DNA from: Planctomycetota bacterium
GTDB taxonomy: Bacteria; Planctomycetota; UBA1135; JADKAF01
NCBI GenBank assembly: GCA_016719295.1
Contig: JADKAF010000001.1
Span: 3,038,001 to 3,102,000 of the forward strand
Direction of reading: 5' to 3'
DNA length: 64,000 bases
Shown here: in pieces, positions 18,242-26,696 of the stretch
Layout: every line of letters begins with the position of its first letter
Numbering within the stretch: position 1 is the stretch's first letter
Program-made: the position numbers and the translations under genes
The notes under the pieces: model-generated
What the model saw: the letters and a program-made list of their open reading frames with translations, nothing else
Told to the model about the DNA's origin: nothing
The model's database searches: none

Positions 18242-18805
18242 CTACAACTGCGGCACGAGCAGGATCGCGGCGACGATCCCGAACCCGGCGAGGCCCGCCA
18301 GCGTGGTGCGCGTGAGCAAGGCGCCGTGCTTCGTCTTGTGGCGCATCGAGCGGAAGCCGGTCGAGACTCCGAAGAAGCCCCCGCAGAGGGCGAGGATGAC
18401 GAAGTCGCGCTCGGCGATGCGCCCTTCCTTACCGGCCCCGCGCTCGGCCTGACGCTTGTCCCAGACGACGAGCAGGAACGACAGCGCCGAGACCGCCGCC
18501 TGCCACGCCGCCGCCGCGACGAGGTAGCCCAGGAGCCCCCGCGCGGTCATGTAGGCGACCACGTGGAAGAGGAAGAAGCCCCAGATCGCGAGGCAGATCA
18601 GGGTCGAGTTCAGGCGCTTCGCGTAGTGCCCCGTCCAGCGCGAGGCGAAATAGAGCCCCGGCCCGCCGCCCAGCATGCCGGTGACGACGGTGGCGGCGAT
18701 GGCGTTCTGTCCCCGCAGGAAATGGAGCCGCTTGTCGAGCGCGAAGAGCGCGCAGGTGGCGGCGTTCCAGACGAGGAACAAGATGGCGAAGAAGAGGAGA
18801 CCCAT
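18242..18805 (-). CDS. DUF1294-type membrane protein (two copies of the domain)
   Basis: 187 residues with about five hydrophobic helices. The DUF1294 signature appears twice: DKRLHFLRGQN followed by GGGPGLYFASRWTGHYAK in the first half, and DKRQAERGAG followed by CGGFFGVSTGFRSMRHKTKH in the second, so the protein is an internal duplication. The function of DUF1294 is unknown. ATG 18805 begins with the first helix (MGLLFFAILFLVWNAATC). It is 17 bases downstream of the BtuF-like gene, so it is probably co-transcribed with it. Confidence 0.85.
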   Translation of the reverse strand: MGLLFFAILFLVWNAATCALFALDKRLHFLRGQNAIAATVVTGMLGGGPGLYFASRWTGHYAKRLNSTLICLAIWGFFLFHVVAYMTARGLLGYLVAAAAWQAAVSALSFLLVVWDKRQAERGAGKEGRIAERDFVILALCGGFFGVSTGFRSMRHKTKHGALLTRTTLAGLAGFGIVAAILLVPQL

Positions 18806-18822
18806 GGCGGAGGCGCGGAAAT

Positions 18823-19620
18823 CTACCGCTCCGCCATCCCCCTTGGGAAAAGCAGGACGAGCTTTTCCATGAGCTCGCGCGCCGCGCGCAGGCCCCGCGG
18901 GGTCCGCGCCCCGTACCAGGAGAGGGCCTGGCCATCGACGAGAAAGAGACGCTCGGGAGGCAAGCCGCTCTGCTCCGCGGCCTCCGCCAAGTGCTTCGCG
19001 GCGAAGGGATAGGGCTCCGAGGAGAGCAGCAGAGCCTCGGCTCCCGAGGCCACGAGCGCCCGCAGGTCGACCTCGGGATAGCGCACGGCGCTCTCGGCCC
19101 CGAGCACGTTGTCGAGGCCAGCCTCGGCGAGGAGCGCTCCGATGTAGGTTCCGCCGCCGATCGCCATCCAGGGGCGGCGCCAGATGAGATACGCGACCTG
19201 GCGGCGCGGAAGGCGCGCCGCGGCCTCGCGGGTCGCGCGGAGCTCGGCGTCGATCTCCGCGGCGAGGCGCGCGCTCGCCGCCTCGCAGCCGAGCAGCGCG
19301 CCGAGGTCCTCGACCATCGCGCGCGCGCCCTCGACATCGCGCGGGAAGTGCGAGCGCGTGCGGAGGCCGCGCGCTTCGAGCGACTCGGCGTCCTCGCGGC
19401 GATTCTCCTCTTCGTTGAGGAGCACGAGCTCGGGTGCCAGCGCGCAGAGCGCGTCGAGGTCGGGGTTCTTCGTACCCCCCACCGTCGGCACGGCGGCGAC
19501 GCGCTCCGCCGGCTCGACGCACCAGCGCGTGCGCCCGACGATGCGTCGCTCGAGCCCGAGTGAAAAGAGGGTCTCCGTGACGCTCGGGCAGAGGGAGATC
19601 ACGCGCTCGGGGGCGCGCAT
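18823..19620 (-). CDS. BtuF-like helical-backbone metal receptor (cobalamin/iron-chelate binding fold)
   Basis: 265 residues of the TroA/BtuF superfamily: RVISLCPSVTETLFSLG, GRTRWCVEPAERV and PTVGGTKNPDLDALCALAPELVLLNEEEN, then a long backbone helix and a second lobe with GGGTYIGALLAEAGLDNVLG. No signal peptide precedes the fold. ATG 19620 is preferred over 19647, and the protein appears cytoplasmic, like the helical-backbone metal receptors found outside transport operons. No BtuC/BtuD neighbours are present. The nearby B12-dependent genes make corrinoid binding attractive, but this is inference. Confidence 0.8.
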   Translation of the reverse strand: MRAPERVISLCPSVTETLFSLGLERRIVGRTRWCVEPAERVAAVPTVGGTKNPDLDALCALAPELVLLNEEENRREDAESLEARGLRTRSHFPRDVEGARAMVEDLGALLGCEAASARLAAEIDAELRATREAAARLPRRQVAYLIWRRPWMAIGGGTYIGALLAEAGLDNVLGAESAVRYPEVDLRALVASGAEALLLSSEPYPFAAKHLAEAAEQSGLPPERLFLVDGQALSWYGARTPRGLRAARELMEKLVLLFPRGMAER

Positions 19621-19656
19621 GTCAGAGAGTGCGCAAGCAGCGCGCACGAATGGGCT

Positions 19657-19676
19657 GCAGCGCCGTCAGGCGCTGC
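19657..19676 (-). terminator. Possible terminator hairpin after the acyl-CoA dehydrogenase operon
   Basis: Perfect 8-bp stem GCAGCGCC/GGCGCTGC with a GTCA loop, 47 bases past the stop at 19724. There is no T-run after it, so factor-independent termination is doubtful. The loop sequence matches that of the hairpin at 7155-7172. Confidence 0.35.
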
Positions 19677-19723
19677 GCCGGCAGACATCCGAGAAGCCGC
19701 ATCACCGCTTCCTGTGCAGCCTC

Positions 19724-20896
19724 TCAGAGGCTCTTCAGCATCGCGCGCGAGATCACGAGGCGCTGGATCTCGCTCGTGCCTTCGCCGATCGTGCAGAGCT
19801 TCGCGTCGCGCAGGTAGCGCTCGACCGGGTACTCACGCGAGTAGCCGTTGCCGCCGTAGATCTGGATCGCGTCGTAGGCGACCTTCATCGCGGCCTCGGA
19901 GGCGTAGAGCTTCGCCATCGCCGACTCGCGACCGAAGGGCCGGCCCGCGTCCTTCAAGCGCGCCGAGTGGTAGACCAGGTGGCGCGCGGCTTCGACCTGC
20001 ACCGCCATGTCGGCGAGCTTGAACGCGACCGCCTGGTGCTCGTGCAGCTTCTTGCCGAAGGTCACGCGCTCATTGGCGAACGCGACCGCCTTGTCCATCG
20101 CGCCCTGCGCGATGCCGAGTGCGAGCGCGCCGATCGAGATGCGCCCGCCGTCCAGCGTCTTCATGAAGGTCTTGAAGCCTTCGCCCTCGGGCCCGACGAC
20201 GTTCTCCGCCGGCACCTCGCAATCTTCGAAGACCAGCGAGGCCCAGTCGGAGCCGCGCATGCCGAGCTTCACCTCGCCCTTCTCGATCGAGAAGCCCGGG
20301 AATGCGCGCTCGACGACGAACGCGGAGATGCCCTTGGCACCCCTGCTCGGGTCGGTGACGGCGGTGCAGATCAGGCTCTTCGCGTAGGTCGCGTTGGTGA
20401 TGAAGCACTTCCGGCCATTCAGCACGTAGCGGTCGCCCTTCCGCACGGCCGTCGTCTTCGTGCCACCGGAGTCCGAGCCCGCGCCCGGCTCGGTGAGGCC
20501 GTAGCCGCCGAGCTCCTCGCCGCTCGCGAGAGCCGGCACGTACTTCCGCTTCAGGCTCTCGGAGCCCCACGCGTAGATCGGATAGGTCCCGAGCGAGACG
20601 TGCGCCGCGAGGGTGAGCCCCGTCGAGGCGCAGACGCGCGAGATCTCCTCGACCGCGATGATGTAGCTCAGCGTGTCGAGGCCAGCGCCCCCGTACTCCT
20701 CGGAGATCGGGATGCCGCAGAGGCCGAGCTCGGCCATCTTGCGCCAGGTCTCCATCGGGAAGCGGCGCGTCTCGTCGATCTCGGCGGCGATCGGCTCGAT
20801 CTCCTCGAGGGCGAACTTGCGCACCGTCTCGCGGATCATCTGCTGCTCGTCGGTGAGGTCGAAGGTGGTGGTCATGCTGCTCGTCTCGCTGGTCAT
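19724..20896 (-). CDS. Acyl-CoA dehydrogenase (first paralogue)
   Basis: FAD-dependent dehydrogenation of a short- or branched-chain acyl-CoA. 390 residues. The N-terminal helical domain ends near ISRVCASTGL, the FAD-binding beta domain has YGLTEPGAGSD and CFITNATYAKS, and the C-terminal helical domain has IQIYGGNGYSREYPVERYLRDAK followed by IGEGTSEIQR, which carries the catalytic glutamate. It is the distal gene of the minus-strand operon, 24 bases after the B12-binding subunit gene. A second ATG seven codons in (20875) is also possible as start. Substrate is uncertain; isobutyryl- or isovaleryl-CoA would fit the B12 mutase genes around it. Confidence 0.95.
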   Translation of the reverse strand: MTSETSSMTTTFDLTDEQQMIRETVRKFALEEIEPIAAEIDETRRFPMETWRKMAELGLCGIPISEEYGGAGLDTLSYIIAVEEISRVCASTGLTLAAHVSLGTYPIYAWGSESLKRKYVPALASGEELGGYGLTEPGAGSDSGGTKTTAVRKGDRYVLNGRKCFITNATYAKSLICTAVTDPSRGAKGISAFVVERAFPGFSIEKGEVKLGMRGSDWASLVFEDCEVPAENVVGPEGEGFKTFMKTLDGGRISIGALALGIAQGAMDKAVAFANERVTFGKKLHEHQAVAFKLADMAVQVEAARHLVYHSARLKDAGRPFGRESAMAKLYASEAAMKVAYDAIQIYGGNGYSREYPVERYLRDAKLCTIGEGTSEIQRLVISRAMLKSL

Positions 20897-20920
20897 CGAA
20901 CAATCACTCCGGGCGCGGCC

Positions 20921-21355
20921 TTACGCCGAGCCTGCCGACGAGCGCTCGCGGACGGCGCGCTCGATGTACTCACAGACTTCGCTGGTGGACGTCCCGGGCC
21001 CGAAGAGCTTGGCGAAGCCCTGCGCTTCCAGCGCGCGCGCGTCCTCGGCGGGGATGATCCCGCCGCCGGTGAGCAGCACGTGGGAGAGGCCGGCCTCGTC
21101 GAGGAGGCGCTTCACCTTGGGGAAGAGCGCCATGTGCGCCCCGGACAGGATCGAGAGGCCGATCGCGTCGACGTCCTCCTGCACCGCCGCCTCGACGATC
21201 ATCTCGGGCGTCTGGTGGAGGCCGGTGTAGATCACCTCGAAGCCGCGGTCGCGCAGCGCGCTGGCGATCACCTTCGCGCCGCGGTCGTGCCCGTCCAGGC
21301 CGGGCTTCGCGATCAGCACGCGGATCTTCTTCGCCGAGGGGGCCTCTGGCTTCAT
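20921..21355 (-). CDS. Methylmalonyl-CoA mutase-type B12-binding subunit
   Basis: 144 residues, equal to the isolated C-terminal cobalamin-binding domain of methylmalonyl-CoA mutase. The DxHxxG motif is GLDGHDRG with His at residue 23; GLSILSGAHM and LLTGGGIIP supply the other corrinoid contacts. It must pair with a catalytic large subunit, which is not in this window. Its ATG overlaps the stop of meaB (ATGA, 21352-21355), so the two are translationally coupled, matching the functional pairing of mutase and G-protein chaperone. Confidence 0.93.
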   Translation of the reverse strand: MKPEAPSAKKIRVLIAKPGLDGHDRGAKVIASALRDRGFEVIYTGLHQTPEMIVEAAVQEDVDAIGLSILSGAHMALFPKVKRLLDEAGLSHVLLTGGGIIPAEDARALEAQGFAKLFGPGTSTSEVCEYIERAVRERSSAGSA

Positions 21356-22359
21356 CGCTGCTGCTCCTCGCCGCTGATGCGCGCGCAGAGGCGCGCGGCC
21401 AGCGCATACGGTCCTTCGCCGGCGTCGAGCCCGCGCTCGAGCTCCTCACCGAGCTCGCCCGCGCCGCGACCGCTGCCAAAGAAGCGCGCGTGCAGCGTGG
21501 CTTCGACCAGCGCGCGCACATGCGCGGCGCGGCGCTCGCGGCGCACTTCCGCGAACGCGCCCTGACGCTCGAGCTCGCGGCGATGCGCGTCGATGGCGTT
21601 CGCCAGCGCGTCGATGCCGCGGCCCTCGCGCGCGGAGACGCGCAGCACGGGGGGCTTCCACCCGAGGAGCGCGCGCTCGCGCACGAGGTCGCTGCGGAGC
21701 TCCAGCATCTCCTCGAGATCGGCCGCCAAGCGCTCGCCGCCCGGCTGATCGTCCTTGTTGATCGCGAACACGTGCGCGAGCTCGAGCAGCCCGGCTTTCA
21801 TCGCCTGCACCGAGTCGCCGCTGCCGGGATGCAGCACGACGACCGTGGTGTCGCAGACGCGCGAGACCTCGTACTCGACCTGCCCGACGCCGACCGTCTC
21901 GAGGAGCACGCGCTCCGCGCCCCACGCGTCGAGCACGTCGCAGGCTTCCACCGAAGCGTGCGCCAAGCCGCCATGCGCGTCGCGCGAGGCCATCGAGCGG
22001 ATGAACACCTGCGGGTCGCCGAGGCGCGAGCTCATGCGCACGCGATCGCCGAGCAAGGCGCCTCCGCTGAACGGGCTCGAGGGGTCGACCGCGACGACGC
22101 CGATCTTGCCGAGGTCGGCTTCGCGCCAGTGGCGCAGGAGCTGATCGACGACGCTGCTCTTCCCGGCACCAGGCGGACCGGTGAGCCCCACGCGATGCGC
22201 GTGGCCGGTCCGTGCCGCGAGGCGATCGTAGAGCGCCGCGAAGCGCGGATCGCGCGCTTCGGCGAGCGTGATGAGACGCGCGCACGCGGTCCGCTCGCCG
22301 CGCGCGAAGCGCTCGAGCAGATCCCCTTCGGCGCGTTCCACCACGGCACTCCCCCTCAC
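21352..22359 (-). CDS. meaB: MeaB-type GTPase chaperone of the B12 mutase
   Basis: 335 residues of the ArgK/MeaB family. P-loop GLTGPPGAGKSS at residues 58-69, VVAVDPSSPFSGGALLGDRVRM, switch region LETVGVGQVEYEV and base-recognition NKDD. MeaB proteins protect methylmalonyl-CoA mutase from inactivation and gate cofactor loading. The GTG start at 22359 follows the upstream dehydrogenase stop by six bases. The C-terminal region (about 280-335) is the dimerisation arm. Confidence 0.93.
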   Translation of the reverse strand: MRGSAVVERAEGDLLERFARGERTACARLITLAEARDPRFAALYDRLAARTGHAHRVGLTGPPGAGKSSVVDQLLRHWREADLGKIGVVAVDPSSPFSGGALLGDRVRMSSRLGDPQVFIRSMASRDAHGGLAHASVEACDVLDAWGAERVLLETVGVGQVEYEVSRVCDTTVVVLHPGSGDSVQAMKAGLLELAHVFAINKDDQPGGERLAADLEEMLELRSDLVRERALLGWKPPVLRVSAREGRGIDALANAIDAHRRELERQGAFAEVRRERRAAHVRALVEATLHARFFGSGRGAGELGEELERGLDAGEGPYALAARLCARISGEEQQR

Positions 22360-22365
22360 GGCGAC

Positions 22366-23514
22366 CTACCCGAGCAGCGAGCGGGCGATGACCAGGCGCT
22401 GGATGTCGGTGGCGCCTTCGTAGATCTCGGTGATGCGCGCGTCGCGGAAGAAGCGCTCGACCGGGAAATCGGTCGTGTAGCCCGCCCCGCCGTGGATCTG
22501 CACCGCTTCGTCGGCGGCGCGATTCGCGGCCTTGGAAGCGAAGAGCTTCGCCATCGCCGCCTGCGCGGTGCAGCGCTCGCCGCGGTCGCGCAGCCAAGCC
22601 GCGCGATGCACGAGCAGGCGCGCCGCGTCGAGCTCGGTGGCCATGTCCGCGAGCTTCCACTGGATCGCCTGGAAGTCGCCGATCGCCTTGCCGAACTGCT
22701 GGCGCTCCTTCGAGTACTTGATCGAGGCCTCCAAGCAAGCGCGCCCGATGCCGACCGCCTGCGACGCGATGCCGATGCGGCCGCCGTCCAGGGTGTCGAG
22801 CGCGATCTTGAAGCCATCGCCGGGCTTCCCGAGCACGTGATCCGCGGGCACGCGCAGGTCGTCGCAGACGAGCTCCACGGTGCTGGAGCCGCGGATGCCC
22901 ATCTTCTTCTCCTTCGTGCCGATGCGGAGCCCCGCCGAACGCGGATCGCGGCGATCGACGAGGAAGGCGCTGATCCCCTTCGAGCGCTCGGCGCGATCGG
23001 TGCGCGCGTAGAGCAGCACGAGCCCGGCTTCATCGCCGGAGGTCACCCAGATCTTGGTGCCGTTGATCACGTACTCGTCGCCGCGGCGCTCGGCGAAGGT
23101 CTGCTGGTTCGCCGCGTCGGAGCCGGCCTGCGGCTCGGTGAGCGAGTAAGCGCCCAAGATCTCGCCCGAGGCGAGCCCGGGCAGGAACTTCTGCTTCTGC
23201 GCCTCCGTGCCGAACTTCGCGAGCGGCGTGCAGACGAGCGAGTTGTGCACGCTCACCGTGACGCCGGTCGAGGCGCAGGCGCGGTTCAGCTCCTCCAGCA
23301 CCACGCAGAGTGCCAAGTTCCCGAGCTCGGAGCCGCCGTAGGCCTCCGGGACGGTCATCCCGAGGAAGCCGAGCTCCGCGGCCTTCGCGATCGCCTCGCG
23401 CGGGAAGCGTTCCTCGGCATCCCAACGCGCGGCGTTGGGCTCGAGCTCGCTGGTCGCGAACTCGGCGGCGGTCTGGCGGATCAGGTCGAGTTCGTTCTCG
23501 AGCGCGAAGTGCAT
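22366..23514 (-). CDS. Acyl-CoA dehydrogenase (second paralogue, butyryl-CoA type)
   Basis: 382 residues, typical of short-chain acyl-CoA dehydrogenase. YSLTEPQAGSDAA and IWVTSGDEAG are FAD-contact motifs; QIHGGAGYTTDFPVERFFRDARITEIYEG includes the catalytic Glu in IYEGATDIQR. The classical IYEGT context makes butyryl-CoA dehydrogenation likely. It is clearly diverged from the paralogue at 19724, so the cluster probably handles two acyl chains. It lies six bases upstream of meaB and 118 bases downstream of the hydroxyacyl-CoA dehydrogenase gene. Confidence 0.95.
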   Translation of the reverse strand: MHFALENELDLIRQTAAEFATSELEPNAARWDAEERFPREAIAKAAELGFLGMTVPEAYGGSELGNLALCVVLEELNRACASTGVTVSVHNSLVCTPLAKFGTEAQKQKFLPGLASGEILGAYSLTEPQAGSDAANQQTFAERRGDEYVINGTKIWVTSGDEAGLVLLYARTDRAERSKGISAFLVDRRDPRSAGLRIGTKEKKMGIRGSSTVELVCDDLRVPADHVLGKPGDGFKIALDTLDGGRIGIASQAVGIGRACLEASIKYSKERQQFGKAIGDFQAIQWKLADMATELDAARLLVHRAAWLRDRGERCTAQAAMAKLFASKAANRAADEAVQIHGGAGYTTDFPVERFFRDARITEIYEGATDIQRLVIARSLLG

Positions 23515-23632
23515 CTCGTGGGCTCCTTCCTGCCTCTCGGCTGCGCCGCTCTCGGCGCGATCGGTCGCGGGTCGCCTTGCGTGGGTCGGTCGAGCTCTGG
23601 TCCCGTGGATCCAGGGCTCCGTGATCCAGAAC

Positions 23633-24487
23633 TCAGTACTGGTAGAAGCCGCGACCGGTCTTCCGCCCGAGGTGCCCCGCCGCGACCATGCGGCGCAGCA
23701 GCGGGCAGGGGCGGTAGCGCGGATCGCCGAAGCCCTCTTGCAGGACCTCGAGGATGTTCAAGCAGACGTCGAGGCCGATGAAGTCGGCGAGGGTGAGCGG
23801 CCCCATCGGGTGGTTCATCCCCAGCTTCATCACCGTATCGATGCCTTCGGCATCGGCGACCCCCTCCATGAGCGCGAAGATCGCTTCGTTGATCATCGGC
23901 ATCAGGACGCGGTTCGAGATGAAGCCCGGGTAGTCGGCGACGACCACCGGCTCCTTGCCGAGCGCGCGCGAGGAGGCGAGCACCGCCTGGGTCGTCGCCT
24001 CGTCGGTGTCCTGGCCGCGGATCACCTCGACCAGCTTCATCAGCGGGACGGGGTTCATGAAGTGCATCCCGATCACCTTCGAGCTGCGCTTCGTCGCGGC
24101 CGCGATCTCGGTGATCGAGATCGACGAGGTGTTGGTCGAGAGCACGCACTCGGGCCTGGTGATCCGATCCAGCGCCGTGAAGATCTCGCGCTTCAGCTCG
24201 ATCTTCTCGGGCACGGCCTCGACCACGAGCTGCGCGCTCGCCGCGTCCTCGAGCTTGCCGCTCGCGCGGATGCGCGCGAGCACCGCGTCACGCTCGGTGG
24301 CGGTCAGCTTCTCCTTCTCGACGAACTTCGCGAGGCTCTTCGCGATGGTCATCACCCCGCGCTCGAGACCCGCGGGGAAGGTGTCGATCAGGGCGACCTC
24401 ACACCCGTAGGTGGCGAAGGTCTGGGCGATCCCGTTGCCCATGGTCCCGGCGCCGATCACGGCGACCTTCTGGAACGGCTGGCTCAT
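23633..24487 (-). CDS. 3-hydroxybutyryl-CoA dehydrogenase
   Basis: NAD(P)-dependent oxidation of 3-hydroxyacyl-CoA to 3-ketoacyl-CoA. 284 residues, the usual single-function length. The Rossmann motif GAGTMGNGIAQ is at residues 12-22, STNTSSISITEIA follows, catalytic His lies in GMHFMNPVPLMKLVE, and the C-terminal domain has GFISNRVLMPMINEA and GLDVCLNILEVL. ATG 24487 places the nucleotide fold at the correct distance. It acts between the acyl-CoA dehydrogenase and the thiolase encoded next to it; no enoyl-CoA hydratase is present in the window. Confidence 0.96.
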   Translation of the reverse strand: MSQPFQKVAVIGAGTMGNGIAQTFATYGCEVALIDTFPAGLERGVMTIAKSLAKFVEKEKLTATERDAVLARIRASGKLEDAASAQLVVEAVPEKIELKREIFTALDRITRPECVLSTNTSSISITEIAAATKRSSKVIGMHFMNPVPLMKLVEVIRGQDTDEATTQAVLASSRALGKEPVVVADYPGFISNRVLMPMINEAIFALMEGVADAEGIDTVMKLGMNHPMGPLTLADFIGLDVCLNILEVLQEGFGDPRYRPCPLLRRMVAAGHLGRKTGRGFYQY

Positions 24488-24610
24488 CGTCGGAAGGATG
24501 CGCGAAGAGAAGAGGGGTTGGAAGTGAGGTCGTGCGTCGCAGCTCGATCGCGACACGCCGCGCGACCTGCGTCGCGCCGGCTCAGAGCGTTGCATCGTTC
24601 CCGACGCCGC

Positions 24611-24647
24611 GCCAGAAAACACCGCGCCGCGTCGCAATCGACGCGGC
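24611..24647 (-). terminator. Likely intrinsic terminator after the thiolase gene
   Basis: On the minus strand, nine bases after the stop, there is a perfect 9-bp stem (24639-24647 with 24626-24634) with a four-base loop, then GCGGTGTTTTC with four consecutive T residues. This is the most canonical terminator in the window and would separate the thiolase transcript from the dehydrogenase operon. Confidence 0.55.
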
Positions 24648-24655
24648 GGCCGGAT

Positions 24656-25840
24656 TCACAAGCGCTCGATGGCGACCCCGACGGCGTTTCCGCCCCCGAG
24701 GCAGAGGGCCGCGAGGCCGCGCTGCTTGCCGCGATCGGCCAACGCGTGCAGTAGCGTCACGAGGATGCGCGCCCCCGAGGCGCCGATCGGATGGCCGAGC
24801 GCCACGGCGCCGCCGTGCACGTTCAGCCGCTCGGGATCGATGCCGAGCTCGCGCTGCAGCGCGATCGAAGCGACGGCGAAGGCCTCGTTCAGCTCGACGA
24901 GATCGAAGTGGTCGATGCCGACCTTCATCTTCTGCAGGATGCCCTGCACGCACATCTGCGGGGCCATCATCACCCACTCCGGCGCGCAGCCGCCGGTGCC
25001 GTAGGTCACGATGCGCGCGAGCGGCTTTAAGCCCTGCTTCGCGGCCCAATCGGCGCTGGCGACGACCAGCGCCGCGGCGCCGTCGTTGATCGTCGAGGCG
25101 TTCCCGGCCGTCACCGTGCCGCCGTCCTTCTGGAACGCGGGCCGGAGCTTGCTGAGCGCCTCTGCGGTCGACTCCGCGCGCACGCCTTCGTCGGTCTGGA
25201 AGAGCAGCGGGTCGCCCTTCTTCTGCGGGATCGCGACCGGGATGATCTCCTTCGCGAACTTGCCGGCCGCCTGCGCCGCGGCGGCCCGCGCCTGCGAGCG
25301 CGCGCTGAACGCGTCCTGCTCCGCGCGCGAGATCTCGTACTTCTTCGCGACGAGCTCCGCGGTCATGCCCATGTGGAAGTCGTTGTAGATGTCCCAGAGC
25401 CCGTCGTGGATCATCGCGTCGACGAGCTGGCCGTGGCCCAGGCGCTGACCTTCGCGCGCCTGCGGGAGCAGATACGGAGCGCGCGACATCGACTCCATGC
25501 CGCCCGCCACGATGCACTGCGCGTCGCCCGCGCGGATCGCCTGCGCGGCGAGCATCACCGACTTCAGGCCCGAGCCGCACACCTTGTTCACGGTGAAGGC
25601 CCCCACCGCATCGGGGATGCCCGCAGCGCGCGCTGCTTGACGCGCGGGGTTCTGCCCGACGCCGGCCTGCAGCACGTTGCCGAGGATCACCTCCTGCACC
25701 GCGCTCGCCTCGATGCCGGCCCGCTTCACCGCCTCGCGCACGGCGATGGCGCCGAGCTCGGGGGCGCGGAAGCCCGCGAGCGAACCTTGGAACCTGCCGA
25801 TCGCGGTACGGCAGGCGCTGAGCAGGACGACTTCGGTCAT
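24656..25840 (-). CDS. Acetyl-CoA acetyltransferase (thiolase)
   Basis: 394 residues, thiolase II family. Nucleophilic Cys in NKVCGSGLKSVMLAAQAI, GNASTINDGAAA, His in ELNEAFAV...LNVHGGAVALGHPIGASGAR and the C-terminal CLGGGNAVG. It cleaves acetoacetyl-CoA or makes it from acetyl-CoA. ATG 25840 gives the family's usual N-terminus MTEVVLLSACRTAIG. It is separated from the dehydrogenase genes by 168 bases and a probable terminator, so it is likely a separate transcript feeding the same pathway. Confidence 0.97.
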   Translation of the reverse strand: MTEVVLLSACRTAIGRFQGSLAGFRAPELGAIAVREAVKRAGIEASAVQEVILGNVLQAGVGQNPARQAARAAGIPDAVGAFTVNKVCGSGLKSVMLAAQAIRAGDAQCIVAGGMESMSRAPYLLPQAREGQRLGHGQLVDAMIHDGLWDIYNDFHMGMTAELVAKKYEISRAEQDAFSARSQARAAAAQAAGKFAKEIIPVAIPQKKGDPLLFQTDEGVRAESTAEALSKLRPAFQKDGGTVTAGNASTINDGAAALVVASADWAAKQGLKPLARIVTYGTGGCAPEWVMMAPQMCVQGILQKMKVGIDHFDLVELNEAFAVASIALQRELGIDPERLNVHGGAVALGHPIGASGARILVTLLHALADRGKQRGLAALCLGGGNAVGVAIERL

Positions 25841-26242
25841 GGGAGTAGGGCGCCGGAAGCGCCTCGAGCGGGAGCGGGGGCCCAGGCCCCTGGCCAGGGA
25901 CCGTCGGGCCGTGGTTCGCGCGAGGGGCTTCTCCGGATCCCGGTGGCCCCTGCGAAAGTTGCTCAGGATAGGAGGGCGGCGGAGAAGCGTCGAGCGCGGC
26001 GTAGGAGGCACCGCCGACCTAGCCGTATTGGCGCCCCATGATTCCGTTTGGCGGTCCAGCCGGCCCATTCATCGAACGCGCGGGCTGCCCCCGTCGGACC
26101 CGCGAGATCGTGGGCCTCCCGCTCCCGCCGTCTCTCCACCGCACCCTGCCGCGATGGCGAGCATCGAACACCTGCGCCCATGCTGCCTCATCGCCAATCG
26201 CCGATCATTCTCCTCTCACTCCACACTCGTCGGAGCTCTTGC
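25841..26242. other. Divergent intergenic region upstream of thiolase
   Basis: 402 bases between the outward-facing thiolase and lipoprotein genes. Short GC-rich inverted repeats occur near 25870-25910, but none is more striking than expected for this composition. No promoter, RNA gene or credible small ORF could be identified. Confidence 0.3.
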
Positions 26243-26671
26243 ATGACGATGCGACCTATCACCCAACTCGGAATCTGGGCCGCGGTCTCCGCGTTCGCCT
26301 CGTGCGGCTACGGAGACCACGAGCAGACGAGCGCCTGGGTCTGGAGAAACGATCCGGTCGCCAAGCAGTTCCAGCGCGCGTTTCCACGCGCGGAGCACGG
26401 CATCTCGTACTTCACGGGGGAGTACGGAACGACCGCTTTCTATGCCTGCCACAAATGGCCCGACGGTTGGAGGATCACTCTGCGTTTCGAGCTGGAGGTC
26501 GATCACCTGCGCGATACAGCCCGAGCGACCAATCAGCAGACCCTCACCGTCGAGAAGCTCGGCCTCAACACAGAATGGTCGCTGGGGCCTCAGTATCAGT
26601 TACCAGAAGAACGGTGGCAGCGATTCCTCGAGTCGGGCGGCGATCGAACGATCTTGGGGATACCTCAGTAG
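26243..26671 (+). CDS. Small putative lipoprotein of unknown function
   Basis: 142 residues. The N-terminus MTMRPITQLGIWAAVSAFAS followed by Cys at residue 21 is a plausible lipoprotein signal. The rest is rich in aromatic and charged residues (YFTGEYGTTAFYACHKWP, WRITLRFELEVDHLRD) with no recognised domain. Base composition is noticeably lower in GC than the surroundings, especially 26420-26660, and includes AAT, ACA and TTA codons rare nearby, which suggests recent acquisition or relaxed selection. Read from ATG 26243; the frame is open upstream but those codons lack a signal sequence. It converges on the methyltransferase with a 25-base gap. Confidence 0.55.
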   Translation: MTMRPITQLGIWAAVSAFASCGYGDHEQTSAWVWRNDPVAKQFQRAFPRAEHGISYFTGEYGTTAFYACHKWPDGWRITLRFELEVDHLRDTARATNQQTLTVEKLGLNTEWSLGPQYQLPEERWQRFLESGGDRTILGIPQ

Positions 26672-26696
26672 GAAAACCGAGAGCGAGGCGCTCGAG

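Noticed and set aside
18823..19620. Complete vitamin B12 ABC importer
   Set aside because: Only the binding-protein fold is present, without signal peptide, permease or ATPase, so it was not called a transporter.
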